A program made the translations under genes and the position numbers. From NCBI GenBank assembly GCA_003129525.1, contig CP029329.1, positions 208,501 through 272,500 of the forward strand: a stretch of DNA of 64,000 bases, in the 5' to 3' direction. Within the stretch, counting starts at the first letter, position 1, and each line of letters begins with the position of its first letter. This DNA is from Clostridium beijerinckii. GTDB lineage: Bacteria; Bacillota; Clostridia; Clostridiales; Clostridiaceae. Shown piece by piece: positions 15,947-25,695 of the stretch. The notes below the pieces were generated by a model. The model saw only the letters and a program-made list of their open reading frames with translations. It made no database searches and was not told the origin of the DNA.

Positions 15947-17965
15947 TTATTTCATAGAAATATATATATCCGAAAATTCTACATCTATCTTTTCTTCTAT
16001 TGGATTTGTCTCCCAATTTTGATGAATAACTTCACTGTTATATGGTTGTTTGGCCTTTGGCATAGTAATTATAAATTCATTTCCATTATTATTTGATACC
16101 AGTTTTATGTTTCCACCTTGAAGTTCAATCAAAGCTTTAGTTAAAAATAATCCAAGCCCACTTCCCTCTTTAAGCCTATTAAAAGCTTTATTCAATTTTG
16201 TAAACTTATCAAAAATATAAGGAATGGTTTTTTTATCTATTTTCAGTCCATCATTTGTAACTTTTATAATCACATTATTATCCCCGCAAGTACTTATACT
16301 AACATTTATATTCCCACCTATTTTACTATATTTAACAGAGTTTGAAAGTATGTTTAATATGATTCTTGTGATCATTTCTTTGTCACAGTTAACATAAATT
16401 TCTTCTTGATCTGCATCAAAAGTTAATGTATTTTCAATTAATTCTATGTATTTGTTAGAAGCAAGGGATACATTTTCCACAAGTTCAACTATATTATGTA
16501 TTCTTAACTCCGGTATTACATATCCTTCTGAAATTTTATTTGCATCTATAAAATTGTTAATTGTCCTAATAAGCCTTAAACAATTTTGTTTGATAATCTT
16601 TCTATTCTTATTAATAGAGTTTATCTTATTTTTGTTTGTATTTTCTTTTAAATAAATTTGATTAACTTGCAATGCGGAGAATATTATATTTATAGGTGTT
16701 TTTAACTCATGAGAAATGTTTGCAAAAAATTCTTTTTTAATTTCATCTTCTTCTAAATACTCTTCAAGAACTTTTCTTATCTTTTTATTCTCATTTATTT
16801 CACTCATATCATGAATATAAATGATTTCACTTTTTTCATCTATACAAGTTAAAAATATTTCAACTTCTAAATTTGTATGCTTAATTTTTGCAAAATGAAC
16901 ATAATTTCCAGCCTTCTTTATGTCTGATAGTGTAATATGAAAATACTTATTAATAAATTCATTCAAATCCATTCCTAAAATTTCCGCGTTTTCATCACCC
17001 AAAGTCTCTAATGCTCTTTTATTAATATATTGGAGCTTATTAAGATAAAATAAAAATACACCGCCATAAATAAAATCTATTAATTCATTGTTCTTATCTT
17101 GGCTTTTCCCTATCATTACATTAACCTCATTTAGTATTATGTTTCTCTTTTTCAAAATTGAATTAAGTTCCTTTTTTGTTTTTGTTGCTATTTCTATATT
17201 GTTATTAATTCTTTTCAATGACCTATCTAATACTTTACTTATTATATAATTGTAAAATTTATAAAAAGTAAAACCTTTTATAAATATTATAATTATAGCA
17301 AATTCATTATATCCAATAGTTAAGCATAATAATCCAACATAACAAAATAATATCGCAACTATATATAATATCACTTGTCTGAATTCACCAATAGAAAACT
17401 CTTTCCTATTTCTCAGCATATTTTCCGAAGCAGATATACCAGCCCCTACACTTATTATAATACTTATTACAACACTGCCTATAAAAAAAGATAACCTATA
17501 ATCACTAGAGAGAGTATAATTTACTTTAAACACAATAAACAATAGTATAAATAATATGAAATAAAAAATACACATTATTATACTTTTTAAAGTGCTATTT
17601 TTAAATTTAAAAATATTTCCTATTTCGCAGCACTCTAAAGTAGCTTGTATACTAAATAGAAAAACAAAATAAATTATTGGTTGATCTTCAAATAAAGATA
17701 TGATACCAATAATATTCAAAATAATTATCATAATTGGCACAAAATATTTAAATTCAAAACTTTTCATAAATGTCTTATCAACAAATTTAGTTCTTATTAT
17801 ATTTACATAAATAAAAACTACACTTATTGCCACTGTTATTATATTATTTAATAGAAAATAAATATTAAAATCTTTCTTAAGAACAGAATATATAATTAAT
17901 AATGTAGCCCCAATAATAATATTTTTTTTATTTTTTAAAAACAAGAGACTTTTATTATCATACAT
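15947..17965 (-). CDS. Membrane sensor histidine kinase (second of a tandem pair)
   Basis: Sensor kinase of a two-component system. Residues 1 to about 245 hold seven or eight hydrophobic helices, followed by a coiled coil, a PAS-like region (FIYGGVFLFYLNKLQYINKRAL), the HisKA box FFANISHELKTPINIIFSALQ, and a HATPase domain with N box ILNILSNSVKYSKIGG, G1 KVTNDGLKIDKK and G2 GSGLGLFLTKALIELQGG. G1 reads NDG rather than the usual DxG, a mild deviation. It starts two bases after its paralogue stops, with AGGAGAG upstream. No response regulator lies in the window. Signal unknown. Confidence 0.9.
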   Translation of the reverse strand: MYDNKSLLFLKNKKNIIIGATLLIIYSVLKKDFNIYFLLNNIITVAISVVFIYVNIIRTKFVDKTFMKSFEFKYFVPIMIIILNIIGIISLFEDQPIIYFVFLFSIQATLECCEIGNIFKFKNSTLKSIIMCIFYFILFILLFIVFKVNYTLSSDYRLSFFIGSVVISIIISVGAGISASENMLRNRKEFSIGEFRQVILYIVAILFCYVGLLCLTIGYNEFAIIIIFIKGFTFYKFYNYIISKVLDRSLKRINNNIEIATKTKKELNSILKKRNIILNEVNVMIGKSQDKNNELIDFIYGGVFLFYLNKLQYINKRALETLGDENAEILGMDLNEFINKYFHITLSDIKKAGNYVHFAKIKHTNLEVEIFLTCIDEKSEIIYIHDMSEINENKKIRKVLEEYLEEDEIKKEFFANISHELKTPINIIFSALQVNQIYLKENTNKNKINSINKNRKIIKQNCLRLIRTINNFIDANKISEGYVIPELRIHNIVELVENVSLASNKYIELIENTLTFDADQEEIYVNCDKEMITRIILNILSNSVKYSKIGGNINVSISTCGDNNVIIKVTNDGLKIDKKTIPYIFDKFTKLNKAFNRLKEGSGLGLFLTKALIELQGGNIKLVSNNNGNEFIITMPKAKQPYNSEVIHQNWETNPIEEKIDVEFSDIYISMK

Positions 17966-17967
17966 GT

Positions 17968-19881
17968 CTACTCTCCTTTTTTGAATTCCATACTTACAGT
18001 TGTTCCTATATCTTCATTTCTTTTTATTTCTATATTTCCACCTTGTAATTCGACTAACTGTTTAACTACAGAAAGCCCTATTCCAGTTCCACTTTTATGG
18101 CCAGTATTATAATTTTCACCAACTGAATATCTATTAAATGCTTTATCTATAAATTCTTTTTCAATTCCACTCCCACTATCTTTTACACATATATTAACAT
18201 TATCGTTATTATCAGATATTATTACATATATTTTACCACCACTAGGAGTAAATTTCACAGCATTTGAAACTAAATTTAAAATTATTCTAAACATAAATTC
18301 ATGATCTATGTGTAAATAACATTCTTCTGTATTAGTATCAAAAATCAAATCTACATTATTCCATTTCACATAATCAATTAATGACATTACATCATCTTCA
18401 ATAACTTCAACTATATTCTTATTTTCTAATCTTGGAACTAAAAAATGAGAATTTATTCTTGAATTATCTATTAAATTGTTAGTTAACTTAATCAATGAAA
18501 TACAATTTTGTTTGGATATATTATTATATTTCTTTAATACTTCTAAATCTTCCTTTTCAATATAGATTTTTTCAACTTGCATTGCTGAATAAATCACATT
18601 TATTGGCGTCTTTAAATCATGACTTATACTTGAAAGAAATTCTGTTCTAATATTCTCTTGAATCTTTCTATTTTCAACTTCTTTTCTTATTTCTTCGGTT
18701 TTTACTTTTGAGGTATTATCTTTAATTAATATTAATTTCTTTGTAGAATCTGAATAAGTGGATAACAATTTAGCTTCTACAAACTTTTTTTTATCTCCTA
18801 CATGAAAAATTGCATTATAATCTTTATTTTGTAAATTGGTTGGAATAAATTCCATATATTTATTTACCTTTTCATTTATTATGTCTCTTATTTTAGAAAT
18901 ACCAGCAAATTTCAAAAATTGTTTATTTACGAATAAAATTCTATCATTATCAGCATTTAAAATTATAATTGGATGGGGCATAAATCTAAAAAATGTTGAG
19001 TATAGATATTCCTTGCTTTTTAATATATTTATTGATTGTTCTAATTGTCTATTTCTGACTACTATTTTATCATTTAATTTATCTAATTCTTTATTTTTTT
19101 TATTTAATGAGTTAGATAACGTTTTATATGGCTCTTTTATGAGTTTTATAGTAATAACATTCCAAGCTATTGTGAAGTTTATTAGATGTATAATTTCAAT
19201 TAATATATTACTTATGTCTTTATTATCATTATAAAATCCATATATATTAGTCATTAATATTATTATCGTAGAACTTATATAAATGTTTAAAATATTCCAT
19301 CCTTTTATTTTTGAATTCACTGATTTTTTCATATTCAAAATTATCTTTACAAATAACGTTGCTTCAATAATGAAACATATTATCTTTATAAAATTATTAA
19401 TCATATTCGAATAATAAATCAACCCTAAGCTTGCAATAATTAAAATAAGTATACTATAGTATCCTTTATTTAATTCTTTGTTTTTACTATAATACTCACT
19501 TAGCGCATAACTAGCGAAAGTTTCTATTAATAAAAAACTTTCTTTACTAAAATCTATGTACATTATAAATTGATTTAAAGCATCTTTTTCATTAATGCTT
19601 ATTATAAATACACTAGTTGATATAAAAATAATTAATAAAAAAAATATAACAATACTTTTTGAAACATATTGATTATATAGTTTTTTTATCTGATCTATTA
19701 ATATAAATAAAACTATACTTAGTATTATGTAATAAATTCTAAAAATCAGAGGTATCTTTATCTTTTGATTATAGAATATAAAATTTAATATACAGTATGC
19801 AAGTATACTAGTTATACAAATACATATAGCCGTATATTTATTTACAAAAAAACTAGCTGGTACTTTTCTATTTTCTTTCAT
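17968..19881 (-). CDS. Membrane sensor histidine kinase (first of a tandem pair)
   Basis: Paralogue of the next gene with the same plan: about eight N-terminal helices (residues 14-250), a coiled coil (NKKNKELDKLNDKIVVRNRQLEQS), a PAS domain (YSTFFRFMPHPIIILNADNDRILFVNKQFLKFAG), HisKA FLSSISHDLKTPINVIYSAMQ and HATPase boxes ILNLVSNAVKFTPSGG, VKDSGSGIEKEF and GTGIGLSVVKQLVELQGG. All catalytic motifs are intact, so it should autophosphorylate. The two genes form an operon led by this one; CAGGGGGA precedes its ATG. The integral-membrane input suggests sensing within or near the membrane. No cognate regulator is adjacent. Confidence 0.9.
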   Translation of the reverse strand: MKENRKVPASFFVNKYTAICICITSILAYCILNFIFYNQKIKIPLIFRIYYIILSIVLFILIDQIKKLYNQYVSKSIVIFFLLIIFISTSVFIISINEKDALNQFIMYIDFSKESFLLIETFASYALSEYYSKNKELNKGYYSILILIIASLGLIYYSNMINNFIKIICFIIEATLFVKIILNMKKSVNSKIKGWNILNIYISSTIIILMTNIYGFYNDNKDISNILIEIIHLINFTIAWNVITIKLIKEPYKTLSNSLNKKNKELDKLNDKIVVRNRQLEQSINILKSKEYLYSTFFRFMPHPIIILNADNDRILFVNKQFLKFAGISKIRDIINEKVNKYMEFIPTNLQNKDYNAIFHVGDKKKFVEAKLLSTYSDSTKKLILIKDNTSKVKTEEIRKEVENRKIQENIRTEFLSSISHDLKTPINVIYSAMQVEKIYIEKEDLEVLKKYNNISKQNCISLIKLTNNLIDNSRINSHFLVPRLENKNIVEVIEDDVMSLIDYVKWNNVDLIFDTNTEECYLHIDHEFMFRIILNLVSNAVKFTPSGGKIYVIISDNNDNVNICVKDSGSGIEKEFIDKAFNRYSVGENYNTGHKSGTGIGLSVVKQLVELQGGNIEIKRNEDIGTTVSMEFKKGE

Positions 19882-20015
19882 TTTTCCCCCTGTCCTATGA
19901 AAATCATATAAAAATTACAATTTTAATATACCATTTATTCTTATATATTACTTTATTCCACTTAAAATGTATATATTTATAATTTAATTTTCACGCATAT
20001 GACATAAAGTGAAAA
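19882..20015. other. AT-rich spacer upstream of kinase pair
   Basis: Promoter region for the minus-strand kinase operon. No ORF or strong motif was identified before the family-1 repeat begins at about 20016. Confidence 0.35.
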
Positions 20016-20196
20016 ATGATTCAGCTGGTGTTTGATTCCCAACTGAACCTTAGATTTTGTTACTTGAACTTAGCTAACACCTTAAGATTGTTAGCCTCAT
20101 TTAAAAATGATTTAGTGTGAATCACTTGCTCCTCTGACGTTAGGAAGATAAGATTCATATAAGTAGGAGTGTTACGGATGCTAGCTATCGAATAAA
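20016..20196 (+). repeat. Family-1 structured repeat, copy C (long form)
   Basis: Begins ATGATTCAGCTGG, continues with GAACTTAGCTAACACC, GATTTAGTGTGAATCACTTG, CTCCTCTGACGTTAGGAAG and ends GGAGTGTTACGGATGCTAGC-TATCGAATAAA. The GATTTAGTGTGAATC/CTCCTCTGA block is shared with copy B only, so B and C represent a longer subtype. No ORF. Confidence 0.6.
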
Positions 20197-20220
20197 TTGA
20201 ATTTACCTTATTAAAATATT

Positions 20221-22518
20221 TTAATGACGCACTATTCCACTCTGCCTTAACTTTTCCACAAATATAACTATCAGCTTACTCAATACACCCTTTAATAATA
20301 AGCCCGTAATTAATGAAATAAACATGTATATACTTAATATTACTATATCCTTAATTAATATTGAATATATTATTCCTGCCATAACTTGCCTCATTCCATT
20401 TATAGCATATGTAAATGGTAAAAATGGAAATAACTTTTGAAATAATATGGGTGTGACTTCAATAGGAAAATTTCCACTTGCACCAGCCATTTGTAGTACT
20501 AGTATAACTATAATAATTGCCTTTCCCACATCATGTAATATGCTAGCTGCAGTATAAATAATAGTAACAAATACAATACTAACAAATATACTAAACCCAA
20601 TATACATTATTGGGTGAATTGCATAACTTTTTAATATAAATAAAGCTCCTATACTTGCAACTATTGCTTGACATATTCCAAGTGAAATAAATAACAGTAA
20701 TTTTCCTAGATACATTTCATAAGGTCTAATATTGGTTCCATCTTCAAATTTTGGTGCTTCTAATGATAATAAAGCAGATGCTAATAAGCCTCCAACCCAT
20801 AAACAAAGTACTGTATAAAATGGTGTAGCTGCTGATCCATAATTAGGCCATGAAAATAATCTATTATCTTCTATTTCAACTGGACTTGATATGAAATTAC
20901 TTTGATTTTCCCAGCTATTTGTTATTATATCTAGCAATTCATCAATTTTATCTTCCTCATCCATATCTCTAAGCTTATCTGCTAGTTCATGAATTTTCTC
21001 TTTAGCCTCTGGCACTTTTGCTTTTAATTTATTTAATTCATCATTCGATAAACTTGTGCTATCCTGAGAAACACTTAAAATCTGTTCAATTTCTGGTAAT
21101 GTATCCCTCCCTTCTTTAACTAAAGTTAATCCATTCTCTAAAATTTCTCCAATTGAATCAAATGCATTTTCAATAGCTGGTACAATCTCCGAATCATAAC
21201 TATCTGTAGTATCTGCAACTAAAGTATGGACATCATCTATTACTTTTATTGTATCCTTAAGTGTTTGAGTATCTAATCCTTCACCATTATCTAATTTTGT
21301 AATTTCTTCATCAGATCTATCAATTAATATTCCAAGTTTTTCATCAATAACATCTAATTTATCAATTGTATTGGAAATTATTTTACTTGTATCCTTCAAA
21401 TTGCCTTGCATACTTTTCAATGCTTTCACTTGATTATCAATCTGTGATTGTATTGATTTCACAGCCTCTGGAGTTTGAGCATTTTCACCAATTGAAGGCA
21501 TTTGAATTTCCATATTACTTACATTATTTATAAACTTTTTTAAACTTTTAAGTTTAGACTTGCTCATGATAACTGTTTCTTGTGTTGCTTTAGCAGAATC
21601 ATATACTGCTCCCAAAGTTTTTCTAGCAACATCCGGCAATATGTTTTCATCAAGATTTTTAAGTTCTATACTTGAAGTATCAAGTATGTTTTCCGACATA
21701 ACTAAATCTTCTTTTAATAATGGAGATATATCAGATAAATCACTTTGTGTCTTATCTAAAACCGATTGGCTATTATCTAAAAAATCATTAGTTGAATCTA
21801 GAGTATCAGATACTGTAGGAATCATGTCATTAGTCTTGTCCAATACTGCTGAAAGGTCTTCTGTTCCTTCAATAGCTCCATCTAATAACGTTTCGAGTTC
21901 TGACATATTCTCGTCTAGTTCATAGATATTATCAACTATTTTTCTGATTTTCTCTCTATTTTCTTGTATGTCTACTCCTTTTTCATTAAAAACTCTAAAT
22001 AATACACCCGAAATAGTTTTTATTATATTATCATCTATTTGATTTTTAATGTTTTTTATTCCTGAATCTGTCATTTTAGGAGCTATTGCATTTTTCTTTT
22101 CATTTACGGTATATATTAACTTTGGTTTTACAACATTCTTAGAAACAAACGATGTAGCATTTTTAGAAAAATCCTCTGGTATTTCTATTGTTGCATAATA
22201 TTTTTCTAATAATAAATCTTGCTTCGCGATTTCTTTATCATTTAGAAAAACCCATCCTAATTTATCATTATCCTTAAGATTTTCAACTAATTCGTTACCT
22301 AAATTTATATCCTGTTCTTTAAAAACTGTCCCTTTATCCTCATTTATAACAACAATTTTTATTCCACTAGTATTCGCATACGGATCCCATGAGGCATCTA
22401 TATTTATTAGTGAATATAACGACGGAATAATTATAAGGACTATAATCATAAGTATTGCTACCCAATTAGTACATATTTTAATCATATCTCTTTTATAAAT
22501 TCTAAATGCATTCTTCAT
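20221..22518 (-). CDS. YhgE/Pip-domain membrane protein
   Basis: Large membrane protein of the YhgE/Pip family, related to ABC-2-type permeases, phage-infection proteins and type VII secretion accessory proteins. One N-terminal helix (about 15-35) is followed by the family's extracellular start SLYSLINIDASWDPYANTSGIKIVVINEDKG, a long helical, coiled-coil ectodomain (about 200-560), and five C-terminal helices (about 575-745) ending near the FPIEVTPILFQKLFPFLPFTYAINGMRQ signature. Length 765 aa. It is a close paralogue of the upstream gene and probably co-transcribed with it, 146 bases downstream. No ATPase is nearby. Substrate unknown. Confidence 0.88.
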   Translation of the reverse strand: MKNAFRIYKRDMIKICTNWVAILMIIVLIIIPSLYSLINIDASWDPYANTSGIKIVVINEDKGTVFKEQDINLGNELVENLKDNDKLGWVFLNDKEIAKQDLLLEKYYATIEIPEDFSKNATSFVSKNVVKPKLIYTVNEKKNAIAPKMTDSGIKNIKNQIDDNIIKTISGVLFRVFNEKGVDIQENREKIRKIVDNIYELDENMSELETLLDGAIEGTEDLSAVLDKTNDMIPTVSDTLDSTNDFLDNSQSVLDKTQSDLSDISPLLKEDLVMSENILDTSSIELKNLDENILPDVARKTLGAVYDSAKATQETVIMSKSKLKSLKKFINNVSNMEIQMPSIGENAQTPEAVKSIQSQIDNQVKALKSMQGNLKDTSKIISNTIDKLDVIDEKLGILIDRSDEEITKLDNGEGLDTQTLKDTIKVIDDVHTLVADTTDSYDSEIVPAIENAFDSIGEILENGLTLVKEGRDTLPEIEQILSVSQDSTSLSNDELNKLKAKVPEAKEKIHELADKLRDMDEEDKIDELLDIITNSWENQSNFISSPVEIEDNRLFSWPNYGSAATPFYTVLCLWVGGLLASALLSLEAPKFEDGTNIRPYEMYLGKLLLFISLGICQAIVASIGALFILKSYAIHPIMYIGFSIFVSIVFVTIIYTAASILHDVGKAIIIVILVLQMAGASGNFPIEVTPILFQKLFPFLPFTYAINGMRQVMAGIIYSILIKDIVILSIYMFISLITGLLLKGVLSKLIVIFVEKLRQSGIVRH

Positions 22519-22542
22519 AATTTAATCCCTCTAATATTACTA

Positions 22543-22600
22543 TTTAATTATCAATGGTCAATATTTGAAAAGTGAGTATTGAACATTGACAATTAGTACT
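22543..22600. repeat. Small CAATTGTCAAT-type hairpin between the Pip genes
   Basis: TTATCAATGGTCAATATT faces GAACATTGACAATTAGTA. The ends resemble those of the family-4 repeats at 6.1 and 27.1 kb, but the interior is almost absent. Confidence 0.4.
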
Positions 22601-22664
22601 TTAAAATCACCAATTTAATTTAACGTATCAATATAACTTTGGAGTTTCCATCTATGTTATTGTA

Positions 22665-24959
22665 TTAACTGCCCATGATTGAACTCTCTTTCAATTTTTC
22701 AATATACTTTCTTCTTTTTTTATTTGTAACTTTTTTAAACAAAATCCCTATAATAATTGATATTATCATAAATGCACATAAGACAATACTATCTCTTATT
22801 AATATTGAATATATTATTCCCGCCATTATTTGTCTCATTCCACTTATAGCATAAGTAAATGGCAGTAACGGAAATATCCTTTGGATAATTGATGGATTAA
22901 CTTCTATAGGAAAATTGCCACTAGTTCCAGCCACTTGTATTACTAGTAATACTACTCCCATTATTATTCCTCCATATCCCCAGACACTTACAGCTGTATA
23001 AATTATGATTATGAACACAACGCTGACAAATATAGAATACAATACAAACATTATTGGGTGAACTGCATAAGTGTGCAATATAAATAAAGCACCTATACTA
23101 GCTACGATTGCTTGTCCTATTCCTATACATAAAAACAATAGCATTTTACCAAAATATATTTCATTGTGTGTTGGTTTTAACTCTTCTTCCAGTGGTTGTG
23201 TTTCTGTTTCAAGTATGATTGAAAGCATATATCCTCCAATCCAAAGACAGAGAACTGTATAAAATGGTGTAACTGTTGAACCATAATTAGGCCATGAAAA
23301 TAATCTATTATCTTCTATCTCAACTGGACTAGATAAAAAATCACTTTGATCTTGCCAGTCATTAGTTATCATTTCTAATAATTCATCAATGTCCTCTTTA
23401 TTATCTACTTTTTTAAGTCTTGCTGCTAATTCATGAACGTTATCTTTGATATTAGGGAATTTTTCTTTTAATTTATTTAATTCCTCATTAGATAAATCTG
23501 CTGTAGTTGCAAAAGTGTCTAATAACTCTTTAATATCCGGCAAAATATTTTTCCCTTGAGCGGTCATGCTTAATACATGATCTGAAATTTCTCGAATTGA
23601 ATCAAAGCTACTATTAATTGCGGGCATAATCTCTGAATCATAACTATCTACAATATTTGAAACTAAAGTATGAGCATCATCTAATACCTTTCTAGTATCT
23701 GTAAGATTTTGCGTATTTAATTTCTCACCGTTATCTAATTTTGTAATTTCTTCATCAATTCTATTAATTAACATATTAAGTCTCTCATCAATAATATCTA
23801 ATCGGTCTATTACATTAGAAATTGTTTTACTTTCTTCTTTTAAAGCATCTTGTGCATTTTCTAATGCATTTGCTTGCTTATCTAAACTTTGTTGTACTTT
23901 TGCTATTTGTTCTGAATTTTGAAGTGATTCGTCAATTGAAGGTTTAGGAATTTCTATATCACTAAATTTATTAATTAATTTCTTTATACTCTTAAGTTTT
24001 GATTTCGCATCATCAACACTTGTTTGGGTTGCTTTAGCTGAATCAACTGCTGTTAATAATGTCTTTTTAGCTACTTCTGGTAATATATTCTCATCAAGAT
24101 TTTCAAGTATTACACTTGAATTATCAATTAAGTTTTCTGACTTAATTAATTCCTCTTTGATTCTTGGAATATCATAGTCTAAATTACCTTGAGTTTCATC
24201 TAAATAATCTTGAGTCTTATTTAGAAATTCATTTGTTGCATCAAGGGTATCCGATGCTATCGGTATAATCTCATTCCCCTTCTCTAATAGCTCAGAAATG
24301 TTTATTGTTCCATCAATAGCTTCATCTAATAACACTTCAAGTTCTGGCATATTTTCATCTAATTTATAGACTGAATCTAGTATATTTCTAAGCTGTGGTC
24401 TATTTTCTTCTATATCTACTCCCATTTCATCACATGTTCTAAGTAATATTCCTGAAATAGTTTTTACTATATTATCGTTTAATTGACTTTTAACAGTTTT
24501 TACACCTGCATCTGTCATTTTAGGGGCTATTGCATTTATCTTTTCATTTACTGTATATATTAACTTAGGCTTCACAATATCCTTTTTAGTTATTGTCGCG
24601 ACATTTTCCGAAAAGTCTTCTGGTATTTCAATTGTTGCATAATATTTTTCTAATAACAGACCTTCTTTAGCAGTCTCCTTATCAACAAAAATCCATCCTA
24701 ATTTATCATTATCGTCCAGTTTATCAACTAATTCATTTCCTAGATTTATATCTTTTTCATTAAATACGGTGCCTTTATCTTCATTGATAACTGCTACCTT
24801 TATTCCACCAGTGTTTGAATATGGATCCCATGATGCTTCAATATTTATTAAAGAATATAGAGATGGTATAATCATTAAAGCTATTACTACAATTACTGCT
24901 GCCCAATTAGTAAATATATTCTTTATATCTCTTTTAAAAATCTTTATTATATTCTTCAT
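22665..24959 (-). CDS. YhgE/Pip-domain membrane protein (paralogue)
   Basis: Same architecture as the following gene: N-terminal helix, SLYSLINIEASWDPYSNTGGIK ectodomain start, long coiled-coil extracellular region, five C-terminal helices with FPIEVNPSIIQRIFPLLPFTYAISGMRQ. The proteins are one residue different in length (764 and 765 aa) and agree closely at both ends, with the middle coiled coil more diverged. This indicates tandem duplication followed by ectodomain divergence. GAGGTAATG lies upstream of the ATG. Role unknown; YhgE-like proteins appear in envelope export and phage adsorption. Confidence 0.88.
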   Translation of the reverse strand: MKNIIKIFKRDIKNIFTNWAAVIVVIALMIIPSLYSLINIEASWDPYSNTGGIKVAVINEDKGTVFNEKDINLGNELVDKLDDNDKLGWIFVDKETAKEGLLLEKYYATIEIPEDFSENVATITKKDIVKPKLIYTVNEKINAIAPKMTDAGVKTVKSQLNDNIVKTISGILLRTCDEMGVDIEENRPQLRNILDSVYKLDENMPELEVLLDEAIDGTINISELLEKGNEIIPIASDTLDATNEFLNKTQDYLDETQGNLDYDIPRIKEELIKSENLIDNSSVILENLDENILPEVAKKTLLTAVDSAKATQTSVDDAKSKLKSIKKLINKFSDIEIPKPSIDESLQNSEQIAKVQQSLDKQANALENAQDALKEESKTISNVIDRLDIIDERLNMLINRIDEEITKLDNGEKLNTQNLTDTRKVLDDAHTLVSNIVDSYDSEIMPAINSSFDSIREISDHVLSMTAQGKNILPDIKELLDTFATTADLSNEELNKLKEKFPNIKDNVHELAARLKKVDNKEDIDELLEMITNDWQDQSDFLSSPVEIEDNRLFSWPNYGSTVTPFYTVLCLWIGGYMLSIILETETQPLEEELKPTHNEIYFGKMLLFLCIGIGQAIVASIGALFILHTYAVHPIMFVLYSIFVSVVFIIIIYTAVSVWGYGGIIMGVVLLVIQVAGTSGNFPIEVNPSIIQRIFPLLPFTYAISGMRQIMAGIIYSILIRDSIVLCAFMIISIIIGILFKKVTNKKRRKYIEKLKESSIMGS

Positions 24960-24989
24960 ATTTCATTACCTCTATTAGAAAATTATTTT

Positions 24990-25095
24990 CACCCTTTATA
25001 GGTACATTGTGACCATTATAGTCATGTGGTACTCTGTGGGTGTAAGTTCAACTAAGTTCAGCTGAAGATAACGCTCCATCTGAAAAATTTCACTT
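24990..25095 (-). repeat. Family-1 structured repeat, partial copy D
   Basis: Contains TGTAAGTTCAACTAAGTTCA, then CCATCTGAAAAATTTCACTT, matching the last third of copy B in the same orientation. The TAGCTAGCATCC end is missing. Confidence 0.45.
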
Positions 25096-25235
25096 TATTT
25101 ATAGATTATATCATATAAAAATGACTATAAGTCATTTTTTTGTATTGAATATTAATATAAATTTTATACTTTATATTAATATAATGGTAATTAAAATTCA
25201 TCCATAAATTTTAATTATCATTATATCTTATACAC

Positions 25236-25295
25236 AAAAAGACTATCACACATTTTATCTATCCAAATTAGATAAAATATATGATAGTCTTTTTT
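25236..25295 (-). terminator. Long hairpin terminator downstream of tRNA-Leu
   Basis: AAAAAGACTATCA pairs with TGATAGTCTTTTT and ATTTTATCT with AGATAAAAT; T runs occur on both sides. On the minus strand it lies about 185 bases after the tRNA gene, with the family-1 repeat between. Confidence 0.75.
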
Positions 25296-25319
25296 CTACT
25301 AATCAGTTATATACCTTGA

Positions 25320-25477
25320 TTAACGAACATCAAGTGAAACTTGATTCAGGTGGGGTTAATCCCCATATGAATCTTAGTTGAACTTATAACCTCAAGGGTC
25401 ACAATGTCCAGGAGCGTGCAGCCGTTATCTCCCACGTGAAGAAGTGGGAGTGTTACGGATGCTAGTTATCGGATAAA
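25320..25477 (+). repeat. Family-1 structured repeat, copy E (most complete)
   Basis: Starts with hairpin ATCAAGT-GAA-ACTTGAT (25329-25345), then a GATTCAGGTGGGG/CCCCATATGAATC stem (25342-25373), the linker AACCTCAAGGGTCACAATG, CAGGAGCGTGCAGCCG, a CTCCCAC/GTGGGAG hairpin (25429-25450) inside a CGTTAT/GTTACG outer stem, and the end GGATGCTAGTTATCGG. It abuts the 3' CCA end of the tRNA-Leu gene. Confidence 0.7.
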
Positions 25478-25478
25478 A

Positions 25479-25563
25479 TGGTGCAGGTAACGGGACTTGA
25501 ACCCGTACGCTATAAAACACACGCACCTCAAGCGTGCCTGTCTGCCAATTCCAGCATACCTGC
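25479..25563 (-). tRNA. tRNA-Leu (anticodon GAG)
   Basis: Read on the minus strand: acceptor GCAGGTA/TACCTGC, D arm with TGGCAGAC, anticodon stem CACGC/GCGTG around loop TTGAGGT (GAG at positions 34-36), a long variable arm as in class II tRNAs, T arm ACGGG-TTCAAGT-CCCGT, and an encoded CCA. The long variable arm plus GAG fixes leucine. It decodes CUC/CUU. Confidence 0.95.
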
Positions 25564-25695
25564 AAAATATAAATTACTATTTAATGATAATTCATTTTTA
25601 CTAAAAATTCAAGTAAGTTTTATAAACTATTTAAGATATATAAAAAAAATAACAAGTTAGAAATTCAATATTTACTTGCTATTTTTTGAATATAT

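Noticed and set aside
25478..25660. 60-codon ORF
   Set aside because: It runs through tRNA-Leu antisense and has no ribosome site.
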